Assembly: GCA_022823165.1 (NCBI GenBank)
Contig: JAJDXR010000005.1
Coordinates: 1 to 64,000 of the forward strand
From: Anaerolineae bacterium
GTDB lineage: Bacteria > Chloroflexota > Anaerolineae > Aggregatilineales > Phototrophicaceae
DNA: 64,000 bases
Direction: 5' to 3'
Position 1 is the first letter of the stretch, and every line of letters starts with the position of its first letter. The notes under the pieces were generated by a model that saw only the letters and a list, made by a program, of their open reading frames with translations, was not told where the DNA came from and did no database searches. This document shows positions 51,301 through 59,247 of this stretch, piece after piece. The translations under genes and the position numbers were made by a program.

Positions 51301-51895
51301 GGCTGACATCGCCGTATTCGCCGCCATCGCTGAGGATGACCACCGCCTTGCGCTCCAGGGGCGCTTCGATGGCAAGCTCAATGCCGCGCAGCGTGGCGTC
51401 ATAAAGCGCGGTTTTGCCGCCGTAGGGCAGATTGTCAATCGCGGCGAAAAGCCGTTCGCGGTCTGTCGTATAATCGATAACCTGCCGCGCCTGCGTACTG
51501 AAGGCGACAATCGCGACCGGATCCTCCGGTTCCAGCGCTTCAATATAATCGCGCGCGGCCGCCTGAGACAGGTCCAGCGGAATACCCGCCATACTGCTGC
51601 TGGTATCAATGACCAGGACAGTAGCGAAATTCAAGTCATCATCGGTGATGTTCTCGACACCACTGACTTCCGCCAGACCGCGCAGGTCGCCGCCGATGGA
51701 AAAATTCTCCACATCCAGGTCGGATTCGAGCCGCTCGCTCTGATCGAGAATGCTGGCGTGAATGGCGACTTGGCTTAGATCGGTTGAGGTGATGCCGATG
51801 ATATCGAGTGTAATGCCGACGTCTTGTGTGGCGGCCAGGCCGAATGGCAGAATCGCGAGCAAGACCACAAGCGCTCGCAGCAGGCGTTGGTTCAA
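48338..51895 (-). CDS. Giant secreted VWA/Ig-like/TP-repeat membrane protein
   Basis: About 1185 residues. The preferred start is TTG at 51895, 6 bases after GGGAG, giving MNQRLLRALVVLLAILPFGLA, a clear signal peptide. A VWA domain follows with MIDAS DTSSS (97-101) and KAVVILSDGGEYGDVSL; then four or so Ig-like segments (GGQTEITQVEFVVDGQVVKT type); then a roughly 420-residue Thr/Pro/Asp spacer (PTDTPTDTPV units); and finally a C-terminal helix plus Arg-rich tail (ALAIGAVFVGLLLLLALFIISRRR in parts). The layout is a surface-anchored adhesin- or sensor-like protein with a long extended stalk. The proline-rich repeats would require EF-P. Confidence 0.85.
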   Translation of the reverse strand: MNQRLLRALVVLLAILPFGLAATQDVGITLDIIGITSTDLSQVAIHASILDQSERLESDLDVENFSIGGDLRGLAEVSGVENITDDDLNFATVLVIDTSSSMAGIPLDLSQAAARDYIEALEPEDPVAIVAFSTQARQVIDYTTDRERLFAAIDNLPYGGKTALYDATLRGIELAIEAPLERKAVVILSDGGEYGDVSLSSRDESIRAATIHGVPVYAIGLGWSIDRRFLESIASESNATFYESPRPEELGEIYRNLAFLFRSQYIVTLSVDVPADGKRYDFTLNVATADGRSSSGAATLRAPIPIPLLFLPDDVFTEALTEDTQITVEIRADQDIESIEYAVDGEVVSTEDSYTIEPGEQQPGEYQLDITVEDVEGDVGQLSTEFEIAALPPTITDDFEAAAEAEIADAEIISVAAGGQTEITQVEFVVDGQVVKTDSQAPYDFDLDPFLLRPQAHTLSIRATNAGGQTTVIERSFDVEIIPPRLEIEGLTSDTIVSDTLSGTLTAQGQSPIVSLSSDPEVATVVSGNQLEFIIDAAEFPPGQNTVAFRAVDAAGAETVQTIEFEVAALPPTVALSGVAVDAVLSGPQNVDVSAGGQTDIARIDVAYDGGPAQPVEDESFTIPAAELGDGEHEALVTVTNAAGETTTLRLPFTVDLPPTPTFTPLPTNTMTATATATYTETPAPTATSTYTPAATATSTANITATAAESLRQTEAAAPSATPAPTDTAQPTSTLIPTNTATHTDIPTDTALPTDAPAPTETATYTVIPSDDTPAPTDTPIPTDTATHTAVPSDTPIPTDTPAPTDTPTDTPIPTDTATNTAVPSDTPVPTDTPTDTPVPTDTPVPADTPTDTPVPSDTPTDTPVPTDTPTDTPVPTDTPTDTPVPTDTPTDTPVPTDTPVPTDTPTDTPVPTDTPTDTPVPTDTPIPTDTPTDTPVPTDTPTDTPVPTDTPTDTPVPTDTPTDTPVPSDTPTDTPIPTDTPTDTPVPTDTPTDTPVPTDTPTDTPVPTDTPTDTPVPTDTPTDTPVPTDTPVPTDTPTDTPDPTETATATPTATDSPTPTATATPTLDITETAEAESSLTAVLQSTLDADATIAAEAEQATAEAETTEPPTDAPTELAPAATDAPTQESVAEPTAQPTLTPVTITEIDAPSADEPETRDTALAIGAVFVGLLLLLALFIISRRR
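48771..49420 (-). repeat. 30-bp coding repeat encoding PTDTPTDTPV units
   Basis: About 20 tandem copies of a 30-base unit, of the type GGCGTATCCGTTGGCGTGTC plus GGTCGGGACT (plus strand), encode the decapeptide PTDTPTDTPV with variations (VPTDTP, IPTDTP, VPSDTP). Imperfect copies extend to about 49710. It is part of the coding sequence of the giant surface protein. Confidence 0.9.
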
Positions 51896-52082
51896 CTCAG
51901 GCTCCCAAAATGCTAGGCTGTGACTGACACGCCGGCGGCGCAAGAGTACTCGACATTGCGGGAGTTTTTCGCGCTGGCGGATAACTTGCGGATTATAGGT
52001 AAGATGTTATTGAAATAACAGTGGAAACCCGTCGAGAATCCCAGTAACGATAATAGCAAGCCCGCGAGGCGGCTGGCTGGCC

Positions 52083-52787
52083 TCAGACACCGCCGAAGCG
52101 CTGCTGCACGGCCACCAGCCAGTGGTGAATCGGCGCTAACTTGGCAAAGTGTTCAAAGCAGGCCTCAAGCAGTTGCGGCGAGGCGATGACGCTCGGCGGG
52201 ATATCGTGAGTGCCGGCATGGAAGCTGTTGTATTTCAGCCAGTCGACCCGCTGGTGATCCTTGTCATAGCCGCGCGGCGCGCTCTTGTAATGCCGGCCGC
52301 TGATGGCGTAACCGGCGTCTTCGACCGCCTTGACCGTCTCCAGCAGCGCCTCGCCCAAGTCATCATCGACCACCGCCTGCCGATACGCTTCCAGCATCGG
52401 CTTGTGAAAATGGAACATGCCCGCCATCAAGCCGGCCTCATCCGGTGTAATTTGCATGCCAAAGCCCGGATGCCGCATTTTCTTGCCGGCGCCATGCCAC
52501 CACATCATGGCGACATTGACCTTGTACGGCGACTTGTCCTTGCTGAAACGCGTGTCTCGCGCCGCTCGCATCAGGGCGCCGCTGCCGTTGACGCGCAGAT
52601 CCACCACGATATCCGGGTCGAGCCTTCGCAGCCGTTCTCCCATTGCCGACACCCACTGCAGCGCCGGCGCCTTGACGTATTCGTCATAGCGCGCCTTGTT
52701 GGCGGCGAACCACTCGCGATCGTTATTCTCGCGCAGCTCGCGCAGAAACTGCTGAGTTTCCAGGGGGAAACCTGTGAAATCGCTCAT
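52083..52787 (-). CDS. DUF2461 family protein
   Basis: A 234-residue protein with the full DUF2461 pattern: NDREWFAANKARYDEYVKAP, RFSKDKSPYK, and a C-terminal HWLVAVQQRF. Function unknown in the family. ATG at 52787. Separated by a 322-base gap from the divergent cyclophilin gene. Confidence 0.88.
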   Translation of the reverse strand: MSDFTGFPLETQQFLRELRENNDREWFAANKARYDEYVKAPALQWVSAMGERLRRLDPDIVVDLRVNGSGALMRAARDTRFSKDKSPYKVNVAMMWWHGAGKKMRHPGFGMQITPDEAGLMAGMFHFHKPMLEAYRQAVVDDDLGEALLETVKAVEDAGYAISGRHYKSAPRGYDKDHQRVDWLKYNSFHAGTHDIPPSVIASPQLLEACFEHFAKLAPIHHWLVAVQQRFGGV

Positions 52788-53109
52788 CGTCCCGTCCTTG
52801 ATGTTGTGAACTCAGTAATGCCGGGTTGGTCATGCGAACATTGAATGGCGTCTATTTGAGAGCGGGCGCGGCACGGCTCCCCTAGCGCTGTTCGCTTGGT
52901 TTGACTAAGCCTTTCATAGCGCAAACATTATCGTTGCCTTACTGGCATCACTGCTGTCGCTCGATTGTAGCAGCCGCCTTTCGGCTGTCAATTCGGGGCT
53001 GTCTCGTAGCATTGGCAGTTCGAGCGATCCTTGCCTATGCAATTGCCCGTCAGTCATGCACAATGCGCGGAACTTATAGCATCGCTGGCCGAACCTGGAG
53101 GAAGAATCT
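52788..53109. other. 322-base divergent region
   Basis: A hairpin CAGCCG-CCTTT-CGGCTG (52971-52987) and a partial palindrome (GCGGGCGCGGCACGGCTCCCC, in parts near 52862-52882) are visible. No ORF with support. Probably contains divergent promoters. Confidence 0.45.
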
Positions 53110-54342
53110 ATGCGCTTGTTACGCTCCTTTGCCGCGCTCTTGGCGCTCGCGTTAATGACCGCCACCGCGCTGGCCAAAGACGCGCCTAGCCCTCAGGAAC
53201 TCTGCGACGACGCCCAGCCGGCCGCGCTGACGCCTATGCAATTCGAAAAGGCGGAACAAGTGCTTGCAGCGGGCGCCGACTACCGCGCTATCTTTTGCGC
53301 ATCAGCCGGCGCGGTCTACGTCGACCTCTACGAAAGCTTGACGCCCATTACGGTGAATAACTTCGTCTTCCTGGCGCGGCAGGCTTATTACGACAACACC
53401 ACTTTTCACCGCGTCATTCCTGATTTTATGGCGCAGGGCGGCGACCAGACCGGCAGCGGACGCGGCGGTCCCGGTTACCGATTCATCGACGAGCCGGTCG
53501 GCTTCCTGACCTTTGACCGGCCCGGCCTGCTGGCTATGGCCAACGCCGGTCCCGGCACCAACGGCAGCCAATTCTTCATCACCACCGCGCTCACGCCGCA
53601 TCTCAATCACAAGCACACTATCTTCGGCGATGTGCTGGTCGGGCAAGACATCGTCGAAGCCATCCGCGAGCGCGACCCGAGCACAGCGACAGAAGCGGGC
53701 GAAACCCTGCAGACCGTGCTGATCATCACCGATCCAGCGGAAGTCGATAACAGCGGCGTCATCGCGCTAGAGCCGGCGACCCAGCAGCAGGTCGTGGCGA
53801 CCTTCGAGGCTTTCAGCAGCAGCATGCCGCCTTCATTGCCGGCGAACGAGGAGACCTCCGGCTTGTTCAGCAGCGAGCAAATCGCCGAATCGCTGCTGGC
53901 GGACTTGCAAGACGATTTTGCCGATTTTGCCGAAAAGTATCGACACCAATACCGCGTGAGCGTCGACCTGGAAAATGCCGCCTGCGAAACATCCATCTAC
54001 TTCAGCTCGCTCGGCTACCAGGTGGATATCTTCGCTGACGCCGCGGCGGCAAAGGCTGCCCTGGCTGACGACACAACGCGCCGTCTTTTGGCAAGCCAGG
54101 GCTACCAGCATGAAGCTTCCTCATCAGCGACCTACAGCCGCGATTTGCCAACCTGCGCCAACGAAGACGGCCTAGAGACACTTTCGCTCTATACGTATGG
54201 CCGCTACCTGGTAAGCATAAATGTCCTGGTCGCTAAGCAGATATTGGCGCAAGCCGGCCTGACCGGCCGAGCGGTATTGGAAGACTTGGCGCTGCAGATT
54301 GAGCCGGGCTTCGGCACAATCTATCGACCTGAAATCCGTTAG
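53110..54342 (+). CDS. Secreted cyclophilin-type peptidyl-prolyl isomerase
   Basis: A 410-residue protein with a signal peptide (about 1-22, RLLRSFAALLALALMTATALA) followed by a cyclophilin domain (about 55-205) with FHRVIPDFMAQGGDQTGSGRGGPGYRF (in parts: FHRVIPDFMAQGGDQTG, GSGRGGPGYRF) and AMANAGPGTNGSQFFIT. The C-terminal ~190 residues are an additional domain of unknown fold with an N-terminal helix and beta strands, unusual for simple cyclophilins. AGGAAGAAT precedes the ATG. Confidence 0.88.
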   Translation: MRLLRSFAALLALALMTATALAKDAPSPQELCDDAQPAALTPMQFEKAEQVLAAGADYRAIFCASAGAVYVDLYESLTPITVNNFVFLARQAYYDNTTFHRVIPDFMAQGGDQTGSGRGGPGYRFIDEPVGFLTFDRPGLLAMANAGPGTNGSQFFITTALTPHLNHKHTIFGDVLVGQDIVEAIRERDPSTATEAGETLQTVLIITDPAEVDNSGVIALEPATQQQVVATFEAFSSSMPPSLPANEETSGLFSSEQIAESLLADLQDDFADFAEKYRHQYRVSVDLENAACETSIYFSSLGYQVDIFADAAAAKAALADDTTRRLLASQGYQHEASSSATYSRDLPTCANEDGLETLSLYTYGRYLVSINVLVAKQILAQAGLTGRAVLEDLALQIEPGFGTIYRPEIR

Positions 54343-55283
54343 CGCAGCCGCCGGCGGAGGGTATCCAGCGTCTCCTCCCACTCAGGCAGGTGGCAAATTT
54401 CTACTGCTTCTATGAACACCGGCAGATCGTCCTGGCGCGCCAGCTTGGCCATGCCCAGCAGCCGCTCGCCCAGCGCGTCGTCGCGCGCCGCCGCCATCAT
54501 CACCAAGCCGTAGCGCCGCAGGTCGACATCGCGCGTTGAGAGTATCACTTGCTCCAGCCGGTCGTAGAGGGTTTCGGCGCGGTCGCCAATGATGAAGTTG
54601 ATGATGCCCATCGAGGCCGTCGGCTGGTCAAGCGCTTGATATTGCGTGATCAGCTCTTCGTATAAATGTAGGGGAAACTCCGCGCCCAGGGATTCCAGCG
54701 CTTTGCCGGTCAGCTCGCCACGCTGGGAGCGCGCCATAGCCTCCCCGCCGCGCAGCAGGAACTGATAAACCGGCAGCCGCTGATTCGAAGCGACCAGCAC
54801 ATCGATGGCTGTCATGGCCGGCTCGCAGTTGAAGACCGAGGTATGCGATTCGCCCAGGAAGCGCGCCGCGTAGAGGCAAGCCAGCGGCGGGTCAATCGGC
54901 GCCAAGCCCGCCAAAGCCACCGCCCGCAAATTCTGCGCCACATCATCCACCGGCTGCAAATAATAGGTCGCGACGCCCAGCTTGTAGATGTCAGCGTCGT
55001 CGGCATGCTGGATATGCACCAGCAGCCGCGTCAAGCTTTCGCGCAACAGGCCGGCTTTGTCGCGTTTGCTCTCGGCGAAATACAGCAGGCACTTGTCGCG
55101 CAGAATATCGCGATGGCTCTCGTCCAGCGTCGCTCGCACCGCTTCCGCGTTCAAGATGCGCAGACATTCGTCCAGGTACTGCCGGCTGTTCGTCCGCGCC
55201 AGCAGCCGCAGCGCGATGTCGCGGCGCGCTTCCGCGTCAGTCGCGCGGCGCAGTTGGCGATGCAGTTCGGCTTGGGAAGTCAT
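54339..55283 (-). CDS. HEAT-like repeat protein, unknown
   Basis: A 314-residue all-helical protein (MTSQAELHRQLRRATDAEARRDIALRL in parts) with about 12 repeated helical pairs, e.g. LDECLRILNAEAVRATLDESHRDIL and LYAARFLGESH, resembling TPR/HEAT-type scaffolds. Probably a protein-protein interaction module. The ATG at 55283 is chosen over an in-frame ATG at 55391 because the extra 36 residues are Pro/Gly-rich and unconserved-looking. It converges with the cyclophilin gene (3-base overlap of stops). Confidence 0.68.
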   Translation of the reverse strand: MTSQAELHRQLRRATDAEARRDIALRLLARTNSRQYLDECLRILNAEAVRATLDESHRDILRDKCLLYFAESKRDKAGLLRESLTRLLVHIQHADDADIYKLGVATYYLQPVDDVAQNLRAVALAGLAPIDPPLACLYAARFLGESHTSVFNCEPAMTAIDVLVASNQRLPVYQFLLRGGEAMARSQRGELTGKALESLGAEFPLHLYEELITQYQALDQPTASMGIINFIIGDRAETLYDRLEQVILSTRDVDLRRYGLVMMAAARDDALGERLLGMAKLARQDDLPVFIEAVEICHLPEWEETLDTLRRRLR

Positions 55284-55333
55284 GCTCGAATCGCCTCTTG
55301 GCGCCCTGCCTGTTGGCGTCAACGCGACGACAT

Positions 55334-55405
55334 GTAGGGGCGAGCCTTGGCTCGCCCACACCGACGCGGATGTAATCATCGGGCGAGTCACCGGCTCGCC
55401 CCTAC
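55334..55405. repeat. Two palindrome-family members in tandem
   Basis: GTAGGGGCGAGCC-TT-GGCTCGCCC (55334-55358) followed by GGGCGAGTC-ACC-GGCTCGCCCCTAC (55380-55404). CTCTGTGTCTCTGCGCCTCTTTGG type repeat adjoins (about 55415-55440). Between the dehydrogenase and HEAT-like genes. Confidence 0.75.
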
Positions 55406-55453
55406 GAAATTCCTTCTGTGTCTCTGCGCCTCTTTGGCAAACAACCGCAGCGC

Positions 55454-56494
55454 CTATAAAGCCGGCACAGCCACACCCAGCCCCGCGGCGCAGGCGCTGA
55501 TCTCGTTCCAGGTGGCCGCGGGCAGGTCTATGCCCTGAGCCAGCCGCTCGCGCCGATTGCGCGCCTCAATCTCGCCCGGGTAGAGCACCTCGTCTTCCAG
55601 CGGATCGGTCTTCACGTAGTCGATCACCGTGTCGACTTGCCGCTGGAAGACATCAACCGGCCCGAAGCGGCTTATATCAATCATCAGAATCACCGTGCCC
55701 CAGCGATCCTCGGTCGGCGGCTGATTCTCCGAGCGCAGCGACGCCATCAGGCTGAATAGCCCGACCATCATCGCCAGCGCATAACCCTTGTGCCCGACAT
55801 CAGGCAGACCCAGCGGCCGCAGCGCGCCGCCCTCTTTAAGTTTGGTCGGGTCGGAAGTAGGCTGCCAATCGGCATCCACGATCCAGTCGCCCGGCAACTG
55901 CTCGCCTTTGTCCACCGCCACCATGACCTTGCCCGCCGCCGAAATCGACGTGGCGAAATCGAGCAGCACCGTACCGTGCCTGGCGCTGGGGAAAGCCATG
56001 GCGATGGGGTTGGCGCCGAGCTTGCGCCCGGTGCCATTCAGCGGCACCACCACCGAGCGCGGCCCGCCGATGCAGCCGTCCCAGATCATCGACGCCATGC
56101 CGGCTTCCGCGCCCATCTCGGCATAGGCCCCAATGCGCCCGGTATGCCCCTCGTGGTACATCGACGCCAAGCCGACGCCCTGCGCGCCCGCCTTGTCAAT
56201 CGCGATCTCGGTCGCCTGCTTGGCAATCACCTGGCCAAAGGTCCAGTGGCCGCAGATCTGCGCCATCGAGGCGGTCTCTTCGACGATCTCCGGCACGGCA
56301 GTCGGTTTCAACTCGCCGCTTTTAATCGCGCGCACGTAATGCGGCGCGCGGATGACGCCGTGCGAGTCGTGCCCGGACAGGTTGGCGTCCACCAGGTGAC
56401 GCGCCACAATATCGGCGTAATCGGCTCGCGCGCCGGCCGCGGCCAGGATGCGGACGACTACGTCGGTCAGTGGATCAGATTGAATAATTGGCAT
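55454..56494 (-). CDS. Malate/L-lactate/ureidoglycolate dehydrogenase family (LDH2/Ldh) protein
   Basis: A 346-residue NAD(P)-dependent dehydrogenase of the LDH2/YlbC fold: HDSHGVIRAPHYV (His48 near the active site), GPRSVVVPLNGTGRKLGANPIAMAFPS (in parts: GPRSVVVPLNGTG, KLGANPIAMAFPS) and GHKGYALAMMVGLFS. This family oxidises malate, L-lactate or ureidoglycolate; specificity cannot be decided. ATG at 56494 is chosen over a longer reading from 56563. It follows the sulfatase gene on the same strand with a short gap containing CTCTGTG repeats, so the two may be co-transcribed. Confidence 0.88.
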   Translation of the reverse strand: MPIIQSDPLTDVVVRILAAAGARADYADIVARHLVDANLSGHDSHGVIRAPHYVRAIKSGELKPTAVPEIVEETASMAQICGHWTFGQVIAKQATEIAIDKAGAQGVGLASMYHEGHTGRIGAYAEMGAEAGMASMIWDGCIGGPRSVVVPLNGTGRKLGANPIAMAFPSARHGTVLLDFATSISAAGKVMVAVDKGEQLPGDWIVDADWQPTSDPTKLKEGGALRPLGLPDVGHKGYALAMMVGLFSLMASLRSENQPPTEDRWGTVILMIDISRFGPVDVFQRQVDTVIDYVKTDPLEDEVLYPGEIEARNRRERLAQGIDLPAATWNEISACAAGLGVAVPAL

Positions 56495-56563
56495 AGTTTG
56501 TCCCTCTGTGCCTCTGTGGTGAAATATACCTGTGACATCTCCTGCAAACGCGAATCGCCGCAA

Positions 56564-57925
56564 TCAAATCCCCGTCACATCCACAAACCAGCGCTCCAGC
56601 TCCCGCTCCATGGCCGCTACCCGCGCCGCCTGCTGATCCGCCAGGTCATGCCGCTCAAAGGGATCCTCAGCGATGTTGAAGAGCAGCGGCGCGGGCGGCT
56701 CGGGCACAGTCCGCGGCGGCTCGGGCTCGCGGATGATATCGGGGAAATGTTCGGGATAATACTTGATGGCGTGGTCGAGCGCGGTGTCCTCGGCGCTGAC
56801 CTGCATGGCTTCGGGGATCAGCGGCCGCAGCAGCTTCCAGTCGCCATCACGGATGGCGGCGTTGCATTCGCCTAGCGGCGTATAGCGATTCCATTGCCAG
56901 CAGCGCTGCGGGTAAACGCCGCCGCACTCGCCGCGCAAGGCCGGCGTGATATCGACGCCGTCTAGCGGCCGATCGTCCGGCGCTGCAACACCCGCCAGGT
57001 TCAGCAGCGTGGGGAACCAGTCCGTGAAATGCGCCATGGCGTCGCTGCGCGCTCCGGCCGGTAAGCCGTCCGCCCAGCGCAGAACCATGGGCACTCGAAT
57101 GCCGCCCTCGTAGGTATTGCCCTTGCCGCCGTTGAAATTGTAGTTGAAGCGCCGCTGCGACAAGCCGTTCCAATCACCCAGCGCCGGACCGTTGTCGCTG
57201 GTGAACATCAGGATCGTATTATCGGCGATGCCCAAGTCGTCCAGCGCCGCGGCGAGGCGCCCGATGCCCGCGTCCATCACCTCGATCATGGCGTAGAGCA
57301 GGCTGACCCCCAGGCTGAAACCCATCTCGGCGTACTTGCGCGCGATGGCCTCCGGCGCTTCCAGCGGGAAATGCGGCGCGTTATAAGCCAGCTGCAGGAA
57401 GAACGGGCGACGCTGATTGCGCTCGATAAAGTCAACGGCGGCATCGCTGAAGACATCGGTCAGGTACTGGTTCTTGTCGCCATACTTGATGCTCCCGTTG
57501 CGGTCCAGTCGGTAGCGATAATAGGGATTCCAGCCGCCCTGGAAGCCGATGAACTCCTGAAAGCCGCGCGCCGTCGGGTGAAAACGCGGGTCGAGCGCGC
57601 CGTTATGCCATTTGCCGATCAGCGCCGTCGCGTAACCCGCGCCGCCCAGCACATCCGCCAGCGTCCGCTCATCCAGCCGCAGACGATCCAGTCCTCGCGC
57701 CTCCAGCGTGTCGATGCCGCCAGTGCGATGCGGGTAGCGGCCCGTCATCAGCGCCGCCCGCGCCGGCGCGCAAACCGGCGCTGCAGAATAATGCTGCGTC
57801 AAGGTAACGCCCTGCGCCACCAGCGCGTCAAGCTGCGGCGTACAGGAGATCTGATCGTTGAATATGCCGAAATCGCCATAACCCATGTCATCGGCGATGA
57901 TGAGAATGATATTTGGCTTGCTCAT
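56564..57925 (-). CDS. Cys-type sulfatase, cytoplasmic by sequence
   Basis: A 453-residue sulfatase-family enzyme. The formylglycine motif CAPAR (Cys52) fits C-x-P-x-R, so it needs maturation by the radical-SAM enzyme at 21035-22336 or a formylglycine-generating enzyme. The N-terminal metal site is IILIIADDMGYGDFG, followed by GKWHNG and a C-terminal metal residue block MFTSDNGP. No signal peptide is seen, unlike most environmental sulfatases. Substrate unknown. The ATG at 57925 overlaps the FHA gene stop by 4 bases. Confidence 0.9.
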   Translation of the reverse strand: MSKPNIILIIADDMGYGDFGIFNDQISCTPQLDALVAQGVTLTQHYSAAPVCAPARAALMTGRYPHRTGGIDTLEARGLDRLRLDERTLADVLGGAGYATALIGKWHNGALDPRFHPTARGFQEFIGFQGGWNPYYRYRLDRNGSIKYGDKNQYLTDVFSDAAVDFIERNQRRPFFLQLAYNAPHFPLEAPEAIARKYAEMGFSLGVSLLYAMIEVMDAGIGRLAAALDDLGIADNTILMFTSDNGPALGDWNGLSQRRFNYNFNGGKGNTYEGGIRVPMVLRWADGLPAGARSDAMAHFTDWFPTLLNLAGVAAPDDRPLDGVDITPALRGECGGVYPQRCWQWNRYTPLGECNAAIRDGDWKLLRPLIPEAMQVSAEDTALDHAIKYYPEHFPDIIREPEPPRTVPEPPAPLLFNIAEDPFERHDLADQQAARVAAMERELERWFVDVTGI

Positions 57926-58647
57926 GTTTGCTCGTTTTGGGTCTGGTTGCCTGCGGCTAGCTGTGCCGGAAAACCAGTTTGAAACGCAGTCATCGTGCCG
58001 CCGAACATGATGCGGTCGCCATCGCGCAGCTTGCGCGCCTCGCCGCCCGTGACGGGCCGATTGTTGACCGCCGTGCCATTCACGCTGCCCAGATCAAAGA
58101 GCTTCCATTGATCTTGCTCTTTAACCAGGAAGGCGTGCGGCCGCGAAACAGTCGGGTCTTGCAAGGCGATCTCCCAATTGGAGCGAGGCGTCGAGCGCCC
58201 GATATACATCTCTTCTTTAAGCAGCGCGAAGATCTGCCCCTGCTGCGGCCCGCGCGTGATGCGCAGGCTGGCGCGGTCGCCGGCGACGGCCGACACTTTT
58301 TTGGCGGCGTCGGTCGCCGCATTGCCGCTGGGCGACAGCAGCTTGAGCACCGAGACAAAGAGGTGGACTTCATCGCCGATGTCCAGGCCATGTTCGCCAT
58401 AAACTTGTACGCCGTTGATAAAAGTGCCGTTGGCGCTGCCTACGTCGTCGATCTTGAAGGCGCCGCCTTCGCAGGCGATGATGGCGTGCTCGCGCGAAAT
58501 ATGCCCCTCGGCGATCTGAATGTCGTTGCTGGCGGAGCGGCCGATCGTCAGTCTGTCGCCATCGTGAATGGGATGTTCGAGGGTTTTGCCGCTAAAGGGG
58601 TCGAGCCAGACTAATTTGGCGAGTGGCGCCGGCTGCTGCGCGTCCAT
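57922..58647 (-). CDS. Double FHA-domain protein
   Basis: A 241-residue protein with two forkhead-associated domains: the first (about 14-105) has LTIGRSASNDIQIAEGHISREHAII (in parts: LTIGRSASNDIQIAE, HISREHAII) and GSANGTFINGV; the second (about 126-225) has YIGRSTPRSNWEIALQDPTVSRPHAFL (in parts) and GSVNGTAVNNRPV. FHA domains bind phosphothreonine peptides. No kinase is adjacent. The stop TGA overlaps the sulfatase ATG (ATGA), so the sulfatase is translationally coupled, an odd pairing. Confidence 0.9.
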   Translation of the reverse strand: MDAQQPAPLAKLVWLDPFSGKTLEHPIHDGDRLTIGRSASNDIQIAEGHISREHAIIACEGGAFKIDDVGSANGTFINGVQVYGEHGLDIGDEVHLFVSVLKLLSPSGNAATDAAKKVSAVAGDRASLRITRGPQQGQIFALLKEEMYIGRSTPRSNWEIALQDPTVSRPHAFLVKEQDQWKLFDLGSVNGTAVNNRPVTGGEARKLRDGDRIMFGGTMTAFQTGFPAQLAAGNQTQNEQT

Positions 58648-58755
58648 TGTCCCTGCCCTGCTACAAGTAGTGCTTACTCATATTGTAGCATATCTCGCTT
58701 TCACGGGGAGAATTCAGGCGGTATACACGCAGCAATGCAAAGTGTCGAATGGTGT

Positions 58756-59247
58756 TTAACTTTCGCGCAGTTTCTCCTCAATGTAATCGGGGCAGAGTTC
58801 GTGGATGGTAAGCCCTTGGCCCTCTAGCTGAACCCGTTCTTTTTCCCAGTCGGTATCAGAAGCATTGTAGATTGGCGCGAATGGCGTACACGAAAGAGCC
58901 AAGGCGATGAACTTTCTGTCAGCAAGGTCATGAAAAGAGATTGTCTCTGGCAAGACGGCGTAGCCATCTTCTTCGAAATCAATCTCTTTTGCCTCGAATC
59001 GCTCCCATAGGTGATTGTACAGTTGAAAGAGACTTGAACCGGGAAAACGACCCAATGAGACATATGTCCAGTACTCGTCGAACACCTTGCCCCCGGTGTC
59101 AACCAGTACTCTTTCGTCTCCTGAAAGAAATGCGCCCGTCCAATCTATGCATGCATCAATACAGTCTATTTCTTCGATTGTGTCAACTTCCGAGGCGAGT
59201 TTTCCCGCCGTGATCCATACATTGGTGTCGACTACGATTTTACTCAC
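58756..59247 (-). CDS. PIN-fold nuclease (cassette 2)
   Basis: A 163-residue PIN-like protein beginning at GTG 59247: VVDTNVWITAGK (Asp7) is the first acidic site, with HDLADRKFIALAL (Asp107/Asp110) and YNASDTDW (Asp131) as the others. The order matches cassette 1 (FDPDDKKWVALAV, APIVNAADRCW). The start overlaps the ATPase stop by 8 bases, so translation is coupled. Function as RNase/DNase effector of the ATPase is inferred. Confidence 0.75.
   Translation of the reverse strand: MSKIVVDTNVWITAGKLASEVDTIEEIDCIDACIDWTGAFLSGDERVLVDTGGKVFDEYWTYVSLGRFPGSSLFQLYNHLWERFEAKEIDFEEDGYAVLPETISFHDLADRKFIALALSCTPFAPIYNASDTDWEKERVQLEGQGLTIHELCPDYIEEKLRES

Noticed and set aside
55790..56875. 361-residue plus-strand ORF across the dehydrogenase and sulfatase genes
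   Set aside because: Crosses two conserved opposite-strand genes and has no domain pattern.
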